From the NCBI RefSeq assembly GCF_020360975.1, contig NW_025408675.1, positions 2,356,001 through 2,420,000 of the forward strand: a DNA stretch of 64,000 nucleotides, read 5' to 3'. A program made the translations under genes and the position numbers. The stretch comes from Hirsutella rhossiliensis (lineage: Eukaryota; Ascomycota; Sordariomycetes; Hypocreales; Ophiocordycipitaceae). This document shows positions 24,080 to 31,782 of this stretch, in pieces. The notes under the pieces are model-generated. The model did not search any database, was not told the DNA's origin, and was given only the letters and a program-made list of their open reading frames with translations. Within the stretch, counting starts at the first letter, position 1; every line of letters begins with the position of its first letter.

Positions 24080-24705
24080 TTAAGGAACGATACAGAACAT
24101 GACCAACGCGGGTCGGGCTGGCGGCAGCGCAGAGGCGCAGGACAGGGTCGTCGCTTCCGGGCAAGATGACGTGCACCCAGGACTGGCAGATATGGAGATG
24201 GCAGGCGAAGCAGGCACGGGTAGTGTGCGGGTCCGTCGACGTCCTTCATTGCCGCGGGCAGGAACCTTGCGGCAGAGCTGACGCTGAACAAGAAGCAGGC
24301 GGTCGCTTTCCTGATAATATGCCGGCAACTCAATTTGATGCGGCAAGACGAAGGGCAAGATGGCGGTCAGCTCTGCCAGTTCGCACGAGGTGAGGGCTGA
24401 CAGGAAAATTGCGTATCATCTCGGCGCTCGTTGGGTTATTTGCTGTAAAGGATATATCAAGTCGTCTGCTGATTACGGTGACATCGGGAACCGCAGCCGC
24501 ACGAATCAACGACATCACGATCCATTCCGCCTGCGGGTTCTCGAAAGACTACGCGGTAGCTAGGCGATTCGCCATGGCCAGTCGCGAATGGACTGGCCCA
24601 AAAAAGGACGTGCTCGTCATCGATGAAGTGAGCATGCTTGGAGCGCGGACCCTTCACACCATCAACGAGCAGCTTTGCCGATTGCGCGGGGGGAAGGGGG
24701 GGGGG
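24080..24705 (+). pseudogene. Helitron PIF1-like helicase fragment
   Basis: Two frames together give the N-terminal part of the Helitron-type PIF1 helicase domain. A lead-in reads LNKKQAVAFL-x-ICRQL (about 24285-24330). Walker A follows around 24385-24410. It is broken: after GEG the frame shifts, and the expected Lys-Ser is Lys-Leu. Next comes the LLITVTSGTAAARI block, then Walker B as DVLVIDEVSMLGARTL (about 24608-24655) and NEQLCRLRG. Homology stops near 24690 at a G-rich run, so motifs III to VI are missing. Full helicases unwind DNA during rolling-circle transposition; this copy cannot hydrolyse ATP normally. No Rep domain or Helitron end hairpin was seen. Confidence 0.82.
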
Positions 24706-24862
24706 ATGGCAGGCATCAGCGAAACAACAGCGGACCACAACCCGGAAGCGGAGGAAGGCGCATGATCCCACCCGACGATATGTGCAATGAGATGGCCAAA
24801 GCTGCGCCATGGGGATTATCTGGATGATTAGCTGGAGCTCTCATCCTGACCAAGGCAGCCTG
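24706..24862 (+). repeat. Inverted duplicate, copy A (partner 34732-34887)
   Basis: The reverse complement of this segment matches 34732-34887, sharing GGCTGCCTTGGTC, GATGAGAGCTCC, ATATCGTCGGGTGGGAT and GCTGATGCCTGC. Copy B differs largely by C-to-T and G-to-A changes (CATGCG to TATACG), so B was RIP-mutated and A was not, or much less. It directly follows the helicase fragment. Confidence 0.8.
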
Positions 24863-24985
24863 TCACACAACAGGATGCACGGACAGTGTGGATGGCTGAG
24901 CGACGATCTGGAAGAAGATCCCCTGTGAATCGAGGAACGAAAGACTCTTGATTTTCTATCTAAATGATGGTGAAAAGTTGGCTTC

Positions 24986-25900
24986 TTATACTAGTGATTT
25001 TGGGCTGAGTGACGAAGTCGCCACCCAGGCAGCAGAGATGACGTTGTCTCCTAGAAGGTTCGAATCCATCACTGATATGGCATTACGAACTGCCTGCTGC
25101 CTGCTAGGCAGCGCAGTGAATGAGCGTGCTGATCTTGACACAGCCCGTCTCATACTCGTGTAGAAAGTAAAGGAGGTACCGGTAGGCACCACCCCCGTTT
25201 TGCTTTGCAAGGCACCTTTGCGTCGCGCTTCCAGCTTCAAGGGATTATTGTGAGCATTTGCACGACCTAAATGCAGCATCTGCGTGATGGTAGTAGCCGT
25301 AGGCAGAGGGCTGACAGTGATGTAATTATCGTCTGTCTGTATTACGGGACCCCCTAACAAAACGTCTTCTACCTTAGCTGTAAGATTGCTGTCGCTGGAG
25401 TACTCTGAGCAGTTCACGATCAAAGACAGATATGGGAAGACACCTTAAGCAAGATAGATCATCGACGTGCCATTGAGCTGCTGGCCAGCAGGAATACTAG
25501 ATTTATGCATTGCACCGGGACTGGATGATGAGCGTTCAGGTGATCGTCGTCGGGCAATGATGCTGGGAGCGCATAACGTGGGCAGGGAGAAGACGAAAAG
25601 ACTTTGAGCGTCGAAGATAGGGCCGTGGGTTGCTGGCGACAACGGAGGCGCGCGAGAGCGTGATGGAGCGCCGCAACATGAAGTGCCAGCAGAGGCGCGT
25701 TTGGTGGAACCTCCCGGAAATACAGGCACTACGTCCAGGAATCGTCTAGCCGTGGCCTCGACCCTAGCTCCATTAGATGCCGGATCGGAAAAGTTTTTAC
25801 CAGTCAAGTATTGACAATAAAGTGGGGCATGACACGGGTAGTTAAGTAACTCGCCGAACATCCTGCTTCTTCGGGCCGACGTTATGCCGTTAGGTTCCAA
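24986..25900 (-). pseudogene. Long minus-strand frame with one stop, unknown
   Basis: One minus-strand frame is open from 25900 to 24986 except for a single TAA near 25445, which would be CAA before a C-to-T change. The open start is TTG rather than ATG, so no proper initiation is visible and an upstream exon or a frame error would be needed. The conceptual product (about 300 residues) is Ser/Ala/Arg-rich with no domain I recognise. It could be a decayed gene or chance; a 71-codon frame on the opposite strand (24948-25163) competes with it. Confidence 0.25.
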
Positions 25901-26180
25901 AGCCCCGCAATGACCAAGTTGCCCAACGTCGAAAGAGGGGTATATCAGAATTTGTGCCCTCGGTATGTTGTGGTCGACATGTCCAAGAAATCACGCCTTG
26001 CATCACACCTACGCTTCCGTGCTAGATGAAGCCTCGAGAAATTTTCGGCGAAACCATGACAAATGCCAGTAACAAAGATCCCGTCGGACCCTGAGAAGCT
26101 CATGGAGAGATGCCTGGAAAAGGTAACGAAAGGCGTCCTAGCGAAGCCATATCGCGCACTAAAGTATTTCATTTTAGGAT

Positions 26181-26492
26181 ATGGTCTGTTCGCCGCCTGT
26201 ATGGACGCATCATAAGGACGCAGACGAGCGTCAGCCGAGCGATGATACTGTTGCGATAGTTGTTGATTTACGACATGCGAAGAAGGCAGCCGTTAAGATA
26301 TTTAGAAAGGTCGACGACGGGTTTGAGGGTATGATTGGCATGGAAGATAAACTGAATCTCGTCATTATTCCATGGCAACCCGGCTGGGTTTACTTTTGTG
26401 TTGGAGATCCTTGGGTGGGCATTCTTACTCCTGCTGAAGAGGATGTAGTCCATAGACGTCGAGATCGAACATCTGCAATAAACGAGTAACAA
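26181..26492. other. Overlapping small frames on both strands, unknown
   Basis: A plus-strand frame (26181-26489) and a minus-strand frame (26268-26492) cover the same bases. The minus-strand product has a plausible globular look (PAGLPWNNDEIQFIFHANH), and the plus-strand one is also free of obvious bias. I cannot choose between them from sequence alone and recognise neither. At most one is real. Confidence 0.2.
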
Positions 26493-26689
26493 TATTTCTG
26501 TCTACATGATCCGGTGACTTCTTTTCACGATATATTTAGCCATGCTATGAGTTAACCGACATGTTATAAAAGGCAAACCTTGCTGGTAAACAGGCACCGT
26601 CAACAGTATCTGGTCTGCCATATCCGTTGACGAGAGGATGCGAATCGCTTCTAAGACAGAAAGCGAATATACCTCCCCTGTGCTTGACC

Positions 26690-27451
26690 CTATTTTCTGT
26701 TAGCGAATGACTCAGGAAACCGAGGATTTGGAGCGAGTATACCCTCTAGAATCGGAACCGGGGCATCGCCTGAATGCGCTTCAACGCCTTCCGAAAGGGT
26801 AACGTCAGCACTGGCGCCCCTTCCCTGGGCTGTACGCTCAACCACAACCGCCCCACCGGCATCTTGTTGGGGTGCAATAAATCCGGCAACTCCGGTCCGA
26901 TACGCGACCGATGAAGAGTCTTCCCGGCCGTTTCCCAACTCCGCAAGATGTCGCTTGCATGACTTTGGTACGGCTTGAGGATGATCCAGAAAGTCGTATC
27001 CTGAATCAACGTCTCTCGCGTCCGTCCTTGACATCAAAGTCTCAAATTTGTGCCTATCACAAACTCCCTTGATGAAACCAAGAAGTTCAGCAGGTTTCTG
27101 AGCCCCTTCCCACCATTGTGCAAGTGGGCGGTCAAAAAATCGATGAAGTTTCTCCAGTTGAGTGATGGTGATTGAAATGCTGCAAAAGAAGAAAGGGCCT
27201 GACCCGAGTTCTTGGAAGACGCGCCGCAAGAAACTGCGCACAACTATACGTCTACGCTGCGTTGTAGCTGTCCCTGGAGATTCGACTATTTTTAGCAACT
27301 CCTCAACTCTGGCGAGCGACTTTCTTTGGTCCTCATCTAATAGATATCCTTCTTCGCAAAATTTTGCTCTCTGAGCCTCCATTTTGCTTGTGTAGGTTGT
27401 AGACTCTTGCGTCCGCACCCTTGCTCCGGCATGATTGGTGTTCTTTGCCAT
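26690..27451 (-). CDS. Hypothetical protein, 253 aa
   Basis: This clean ATG-to-TAG frame of 253 codons lies in the un-mutated island, with no frame break. Residues 25-75 are charged and probably helical (CEEGYLLDEDQRKSLARVEE). Residues 75-130 form a mixed, tryptophan-containing region (RFFDRPLAQWWEG). The C-terminal third is low in structure, rich in Gly, Ala and Pro. No signal peptide, membrane segment or known catalytic motif is seen. The ATG at 27451 is preceded by normal intergenic sequence. I do not recognise the family; it may be a lineage-specific gene. A spliced model cannot be excluded. Confidence 0.55.
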   Translation of the reverse strand: MAKNTNHAGARVRTQESTTYTSKMEAQRAKFCEEGYLLDEDQRKSLARVEELLKIVESPGTATTQRRRIVVRSFLRRVFQELGSGPFFFCSISITITQLEKLHRFFDRPLAQWWEGAQKPAELLGFIKGVCDRHKFETLMSRTDARDVDSGYDFLDHPQAVPKSCKRHLAELGNGREDSSSVAYRTGVAGFIAPQQDAGGAVVVERTAQGRGASADVTLSEGVEAHSGDAPVPILEGILAPNPRFPESFANRK

Positions 27452-28097
27452 CGCTCAGCAGTTTCCGAGGACTTTTGGCATTTAGAGTTTCCTTCCGTAA
27501 CAGTAAGGTTAGGAAGAGAGGCACCTTTGGGACCACAAAAGTGGATGCCAGTGGATGGAAATAGTGAATGAGATGAGTGTCGATGGATTTTCCCCGCTCG
27601 AAATATCACGTGAAGGCCGATATGTCACGGGTCACCTCAGCATTACCTCAGCGGGCTCAGGCTACTGTAAAGGTCATGTGATGTCCTCGAAAAAATGGCA
27701 CGAGGTCCGTGTCAACGATTTTGGGCGTGAGTCAAGATGAACACAACAGGTGTTCTACAACATTAAAAACAGATAAACGCTGTCGAGGAAAATAACCCTA
27801 CGCATCGCATATCTGGCGTCCATTTGTCGCCGTCCGAAGCGAACTGGCGTTGAATCGTCCGATCCGGCATATCACCGGGAAATCCCTTAGCCCGCCCCCG
27901 CGCCGATGTAGTTGGCGCTACTGTTGAGGGGAGTAAGGAGTAAGGTCAATGCCGAGGCCCAAATAAAGGGGTCAGCCGAGGATAGGCTGAACTACAATTA
28001 CCCCCGACCAATGAAATGCCTCCTTAGCTGCAGGACGCATCAAGGGCTCGGGCCAGGTACAGAGACCTCTTAATACCTCATTTAACTAATGAAATGG
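27452..28097. other. Intergenic region
   Basis: It lies between the divergently oriented 253-aa frame and the promoter at 28098. Only a short frame (27555-27740) without recognisable features is present. CA and TG are normal, so no RIP. Confidence 0.5.
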
Positions 28098-28128
28098 GCC
28101 AATAAGGCGTATCTGTACCTATATAACG
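28098..28128 (+). promoter_or_regulatory. CCAAT box and TATA-like box
   Basis: GGCCAATAAGG at about 28097-28107 is followed 20 bases later by CTATATAACGGG (28120-28131). The spacing and order fit a fungal core promoter reading to the right. The first ATG downstream (28161) opens only three codons; the next is at 28185. Confidence 0.5.
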
Positions 28129-28184
28129 GGCCCCTTGTGTCCTCGTAAATAGCTTGTGACATGCATCGCTAAATTCACCTCTTT

Positions 28185-28514
28185 ATGCCTCCTTTATCCC
28201 TTCTTCTGTGCTGCCGCCATGCCGCTGACAGTAATTTGGAAGAGACTTTTCATCTCATCCGGATGTGGTACACATCACTTTACGTCACCGTTGACAAAGA
28301 CGACCAGCAACAGCTCTCGCCACGGGGCGATTACATGGAATACCAGCAACGAACGAGGAGTGCACCGGAGGGTAACGGCAGCCGCGCACCGCAACACCAC
28401 GGTTCGCGGGCTTTGGTTTGGTCTGCCAACCGAACAGTATGGCTCTTTTGGGTGCGCTGGCGGAACGGTAAAAACCCAGTACCATCTTTTCGTTACACGG
28501 GGGGCCTGAGCTGA
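28185..28514 (+). CDS. Possible small protein, 109 aa
   Basis: This ATG-initiated frame of 109 codons starts about 60 bases after the TATA-like box. The first residues are hydrophobic (MPPLSLLLCC), so a short signal peptide is conceivable, but cleavage features are unclear. A second frame over the same bases starts at 28219 in a good Kozak context (GCCGCCATG) and runs to 28509, so the true frame is uncertain. No domain is recognised. Introns or base errors could join the two frames. Confidence 0.3.
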   Translation: MPPLSLLLCCRHAADSNLEETFHLIRMWYTSLYVTVDKDDQQQLSPRGDYMEYQQRTRSAPEGNGSRAPQHHGSRALVWSANRTVWLFWVRWRNGKNPVPSFRYTGGLS

Positions 28515-28723
28515 TTTTAATCTTGTCTACGGTAAGCTGGAGAGCATCGTCGCAGTCTGTCCAACTTGGTGTTTACGGGCACCAGTGCAGCTAATACTCT
28601 AAATCTTACTTCGTATCGTCCACATTGCTGCACATGGTGAGTCGTGAAAATAAGTAAGACGTAATGCTGTCATTCAGACGAGGTAAGAGTCCACCCCCTG
28701 GAAACTGCGCACATAGCATTCCC
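28515..28723. other. Intergenic region, convergent ends
   Basis: This is a short gap between the plus-strand small frame and the minus-strand kinase gene. It would contain both 3' ends. Nothing else is visible. Confidence 0.4.
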
Positions 28724-29851
28724 TCAACTTCCGTCCGTTAAACCTAAGGCAGCTTTAATATGATCCAATCCGATCAAGTCTCCCTGGGCTGTTTGCTGAA
28801 GTTCCTGTGTTACGTACTCAGGTATGTAACCTCCGCCGAAGTCTATCAATACTGCGTCTCCATCTGTATTAACCATAACGTTGTCCGCCTTCACGTCCCC
28901 CCAGATGATATCGACTTCGTGCAGCCTCTTTAGCGTCGACTCAATTTGACTAAGCCACCTCTTCTTTGTTTCTATTGAAGCGCTGTCCATTCGTGATGCA
29001 AGTGTTTCGCCCTTGATGTATTCCAGGAGGAATCCCATCAAAGAGGTCTTGTCATCATCCCAGACAACTAGCCCAACAAGCGTTGAAGTTCGAAAAGGCG
29101 AGCTAAAGTTGCCGCTGCGGTTGATCTGCGAAAGTAGCTCTATCTCTCTTGAAAGACCGTGGTCTTTTAAGCCAGCCTTGAAGAAGAAGACATCATCAGT
29201 TCCGACTCGCCGGACTTTTCTTGGCACGTCGCTCATTTCCTCGTCGCTGAGCTCGTCATCGACCCGTTCAAGTTCTGAAGCCAGGATATGGGGAACAGGT
29301 GGAAGAGAGGAACGACAAATGAAGTGTTGATTGGGCATGTTATAGCCACGAATATTAGTGTCACCGGCAGGCTCGTGAGCCGAGGGCCCAGAATCTAACA
29401 GAGAGTCAAAAATCCTGGTTCTCGGACTGGAGTCGCCATGGACCCTAGCATTGTACTCTTCCTGGACAGCGAAGAGTCTCCCTGCCTTATTAACGAGGAT
29501 GAACGCGTATGTCGGAGGAGAAAAGTAGTCGAGGAGAGTAATAGGCTTCCGAGTTCCGCCACCTTTTCCGCCACCTTGCTTCGGTGCTACTTGGCGCATG
29601 AAGTCATGGAGTGGACTAAGGATCCATTCCTCGAACTGGAACATGATGTCAGGATCATCAAGATCACTCAAAAATGTTTGGAAATCTTCCAACAAGTGAC
29701 CTCCGCCCAAAAGCTTTTCTGCACTGATGAAAATATAGAATCGCGAGCCGTTGTACATGAAGGCATATTCGATAGCGCGGTCAGAGGCTAACAAGTCGAG
29801 CATGCAAAACGTGGGAGCGGGGCTCTCCGCGCCCGGAGATTCCCGGGCCAT
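28724..29851 (-). CDS. Fungal protein-kinase-like protein
   Basis: The C-terminal half is a protein-kinase fold. An N-lobe strand has a candidate ATP-binding Lys (FFFKAG), and a Glu-containing helix (SREIELLSQI) follows. The catalytic loop WGDVKADNVMVN (about residue 317) carries the Asp and Asn, and LIDFGG (about 335) is the metal-binding DFG. The chain ends about 40 residues later, so the C-lobe is short, as in many fungal kinase-like proteins related to aminoglycoside/fructosamine kinases. The N-terminal half is acidic and unassigned. I chose the first in-frame ATG (29851, 375 aa). The frame stays open upstream to 29899 and beyond but without ATG. An ATG at 29951 opens another frame that would join near 29890 if one base were missing, so the true start may be there. 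Substrate is unknown; probably cytosolic. Confidence 0.75.
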   Translation of the reverse strand: MARESPGAESPAPTFCMLDLLASDRAIEYAFMYNGSRFYIFISAEKLLGGGHLLEDFQTFLSDLDDPDIMFQFEEWILSPLHDFMRQVAPKQGGGKGGGTRKPITLLDYFSPPTYAFILVNKAGRLFAVQEEYNARVHGDSSPRTRIFDSLLDSGPSAHEPAGDTNIRGYNMPNQHFICRSSLPPVPHILASELERVDDELSDEEMSDVPRKVRRVGTDDVFFFKAGLKDHGLSREIELLSQINRSGNFSSPFRTSTLVGLVVWDDDKTSLMGFLLEYIKGETLASRMDSASIETKKRWLSQIESTLKRLHEVDIIWGDVKADNVMVNTDGDAVLIDFGGGYIPEYVTQELQQTAQGDLIGLDHIKAALGLTDGS

Positions 29852-29951
29852 TTGAAGTGCCGGGCCTAGAAAGCGAGTGGTCAGCTCTTCTGCTTCCAAG
29901 CTCGAAAGTAAAAGGTAGCAAACCTTGTATCAACAGATCGGCTTTAACCAT

Positions 29952-31056
29952 TGTCTCTGTTTCTTCCAGAAGACGCTCAGATGCAAGAGCAGTCGACTAG
30001 AGAATGATTATCAATAGTGGCCACCGGAGATGACGGGCGATGGGCGATAAGAGCAGAAGTGAAGATTTTAATAAAGGAGAGGAGAGGAGAGAGAGAAGAG
30101 GCTCTGACACTGGCCACGTCTCCATTAGCGCGTACTGTCGAGGTGACTGACCCCTCCTTAGTCAGCCTCATGGGGCATGATCCATAATGACCGGGCCAAC
30201 ACGCATAGGGCTAGCCTTCATGCATCATTTCTGCGTCCACTCCACACGGACCACTATTATGGTTAATGGGAGTGGATTGGGATGGAGTGGATTGGGATGT
30301 AGTGGATTGCGATGGAGTGGATTGCGATGAAGTCGAGTGAGTAGATCGTCGAAACCCGCATGGTCTGGGTCATCTTGCTCAATGACGTGCACGGCGACGC
30401 ATCTGAGAGCGGTCATCATCTACTTACCTGAAGGAATAGAGGAGGGGGCTGAAGGAATCGTCAAGACCCGGGAGCAGTCTGGAGTTGGGAGCTGCAATTT
30501 AAGTGCACATGACCAGTCGTGGCCGGCGCCACGGGGCTGTCGGACACCATGTAACCTGGGAGACTCAAAATGCTGCCACTCCGGACGGCGGAGGCAGCTA
30601 TCTACGACGACAGTTGTGCCTACCATGGACTCGCGAGCGTGTTTGCTGCCCTGCAGCAGCCGCCCGATAGTGTATGGGAAGTTTCCGCGCAAATCCCTCC
30701 CATCATTTCGATTGTTGATGATTCTATGGCTTGCTACAGCCTATCTAGTTGATCGTTGAAAGTCGGAAGTGCTAAAGAGCCAGGTAAAGGGCTGGCTTGT
30801 TTCGATGGACTGCGCCGGAGTCTGGAGCTCTTCGAGCGACAGCCGGCTAAAAACGAAGTAGAATACAACACAAAATATACCCGAGACATTGCTAAGCGCA
30901 GTCTCTTCATCTCTCTTTCATTTCGTCACATCGGAAACCTGCCAAATGCGTGTCCATCCCGACCAACTCGCAGAATCGTCTTTTGTATGGCCAAAATTTA
31001 ATCTTTAGGGTCCTATTGAGAAAGCACATTTGATGAACTTCATGAGAGGGAAGGCT
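29952..31056. other. Intergenic region containing a minisatellite
   Basis: Apart from the 15-bp minisatellite at 30269-30328, I see only short frames with low-complexity products (for example 30337-30759 plus and 30420-30692 minus) and no recognisable domain. A purine-rich GGAGAGGAGAG stretch lies near 30075-30100. Confidence 0.4.
30269..30328 (+). repeat. 15-bp minisatellite, four units (GGAGTGGATTGGGAT)
   Basis: The units are at 30269-30283, 30284-30298, 30299-30313 and 30314-30328, then a degenerate fifth. The first two are identical and the others differ at one or two positions. The reverse complement of the same unit forms an array at 31709-31782. On the minus strand one frame would encode repeated His-Pro-Asn-Pro-Leu, but no gene is supported. 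Confidence 0.9.
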
Positions 31057-31365
31057 TTACCAGCCGACACGCCCTTGCATGCACCTCCTACAAATTTCGT
31101 GTACACAGTCCGTTCCCGAGCATATTTTGAACCTGTTTGATTCATATCCACACAAATGGCATTTCCACCAGCCCCCGAAATAACTAACAAGGCAAACCTG
31201 CGGTCTGCCACAGATCTCCGTAGACCCATACATGTAAGTCTCGGTTTGCCTTCGACACATGGTCCGGCGGCCGTTGGCAGATCTGCCTGCATGTTGGCAG
31301 AAATTAATCCCGCCAGTAAACCTACTGCAACCGCATCGATATTGGACTTTTCGTCGACTGCACAT
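31057..31365 (-). CDS. Small cysteine-rich protein, 102 aa
   Basis: This ATG-to-stop frame of 102 codons starts in a strong context (GCCACCATG). The product has about fifteen cysteines. The C-terminal part reads WWKCHLCGYESN, then a Cys-x5-Cys pair, then HEICRRCM. It resembles the short zinc-binding proteins of ascomycetes that carry W-K-C-x2-C-G and later C-x2-H-x2-C-x2-C elements, so structural zinc binding is likely. No catalytic residues are evident. There is no obvious secretion signal, so a nuclear or cytosolic location is more likely than secretion. An overlapping frame (31005-31373) lacks an ATG start and the cysteine spacing, so I rejected it. A TATA box lies about 175 bases upstream; the leader contains short upstream ATGs and may hold an intron. 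Confidence 0.6.
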   Translation of the reverse strand: MCSRRKVQYRCGCSRFTGGINFCQHAGRSANGRRTMCRRQTETYMYGSTEICGRPQVCLVSYFGGWWKCHLCGYESNRFKICSGTDCVHEICRRCMQGRVGW

Positions 31366-31540
31366 GGTGGCAAAAGAATAGGGTCGGGCTCTGGTATTGC
31401 GGATTTAGAGCCTTAGTAGTGAAAGGTTGGAGAGCATGAGGGATGTTCAATCGAGGAAAGTAATTTGGCAATAGGTAAGAAGTTGAGAGTACATGGCATA
31501 CGCACGACTTCGTCTCTTCTCAACTGTTTCGGCGCTTGCT

Positions 31541-31550
31541 CTTTATATAG
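31541..31550 (-). promoter_or_regulatory. TATA box for the cysteine-rich gene
   Basis: On the minus strand this reads CTATATAAAG, about 175 bases upstream of the ATG at 31365. A leader of roughly 140 bases with CT-rich stretches would follow. Confidence 0.45.
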
Positions 31551-31708
31551 AAAATACTGATGCAGCATACACACTGTGTCAGCCCAACTCATCTCTAAGT
31601 CGGGAAGCGGTCAAAGGTGTCCCAAGAAATTAGGGACAGAGAACACTATTTTTTGGGGGGAGGGTGGGTTTCATCACCATGGGTCGGACATTGGCCAGGG
31701 GGGTACAA

Positions 31709-31782
31709 ATCCAATCCACTCCATCCCAATCCGCTCCATCCCAATCCGCTCCATCCCAATCCGCTCCATCCTAGTCCTCTCC
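31709..31782 (-). repeat. 15-bp minisatellite, inverted partner of 30269-30328
   Basis: The units ATCCCAATCCGCTCC are at 31723-31737, 31738-31752 and 31753-31767, with variant units on either side. It is the reverse complement of the unit at 30269. The two arrays face each other around the cysteine-rich gene. Confidence 0.88.

Larger units (their letters stand above)
24863..26689. other. Intergenic sequence with weak open frames
   Basis: Composition is normal. Two low-quality coding candidates are listed separately (24986-25900 and 26181-26492). No other gene, RNA or repeat could be supported. Confidence 0.4.

Noticed and set aside
25001..25075. tRNA-like A and B boxes (GGTTCGAATCC)
   Set aside because: The T-arm has a mismatch and no acceptor stem pairs with it; no cloverleaf can be drawn.
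25445..25900. 151-codon minus-strand frame as a gene
   Set aside because: It starts at TTG rather than ATG in a eukaryotic sequence, and the product has biased composition. Kept only as part of a low-confidence pseudogene.
28156..28509. 117-codon frame starting at 28156
   Set aside because: The start is GTG. The first ATG in that frame is 28219, so the predicted signal-like N-terminus is not real.
30225..30419. Minus-strand HPNPL-repeat peptide (and its plus-strand counterpart at 31617-31799)
   Set aside because: Translation of the 15-bp minisatellite only; no supporting start context or conserved flanks.
31005..31373. 122-codon frame overlapping the cysteine-rich gene
   Set aside because: No ATG start, and it lacks the regular cysteine spacing of the 31057-31365 frame.
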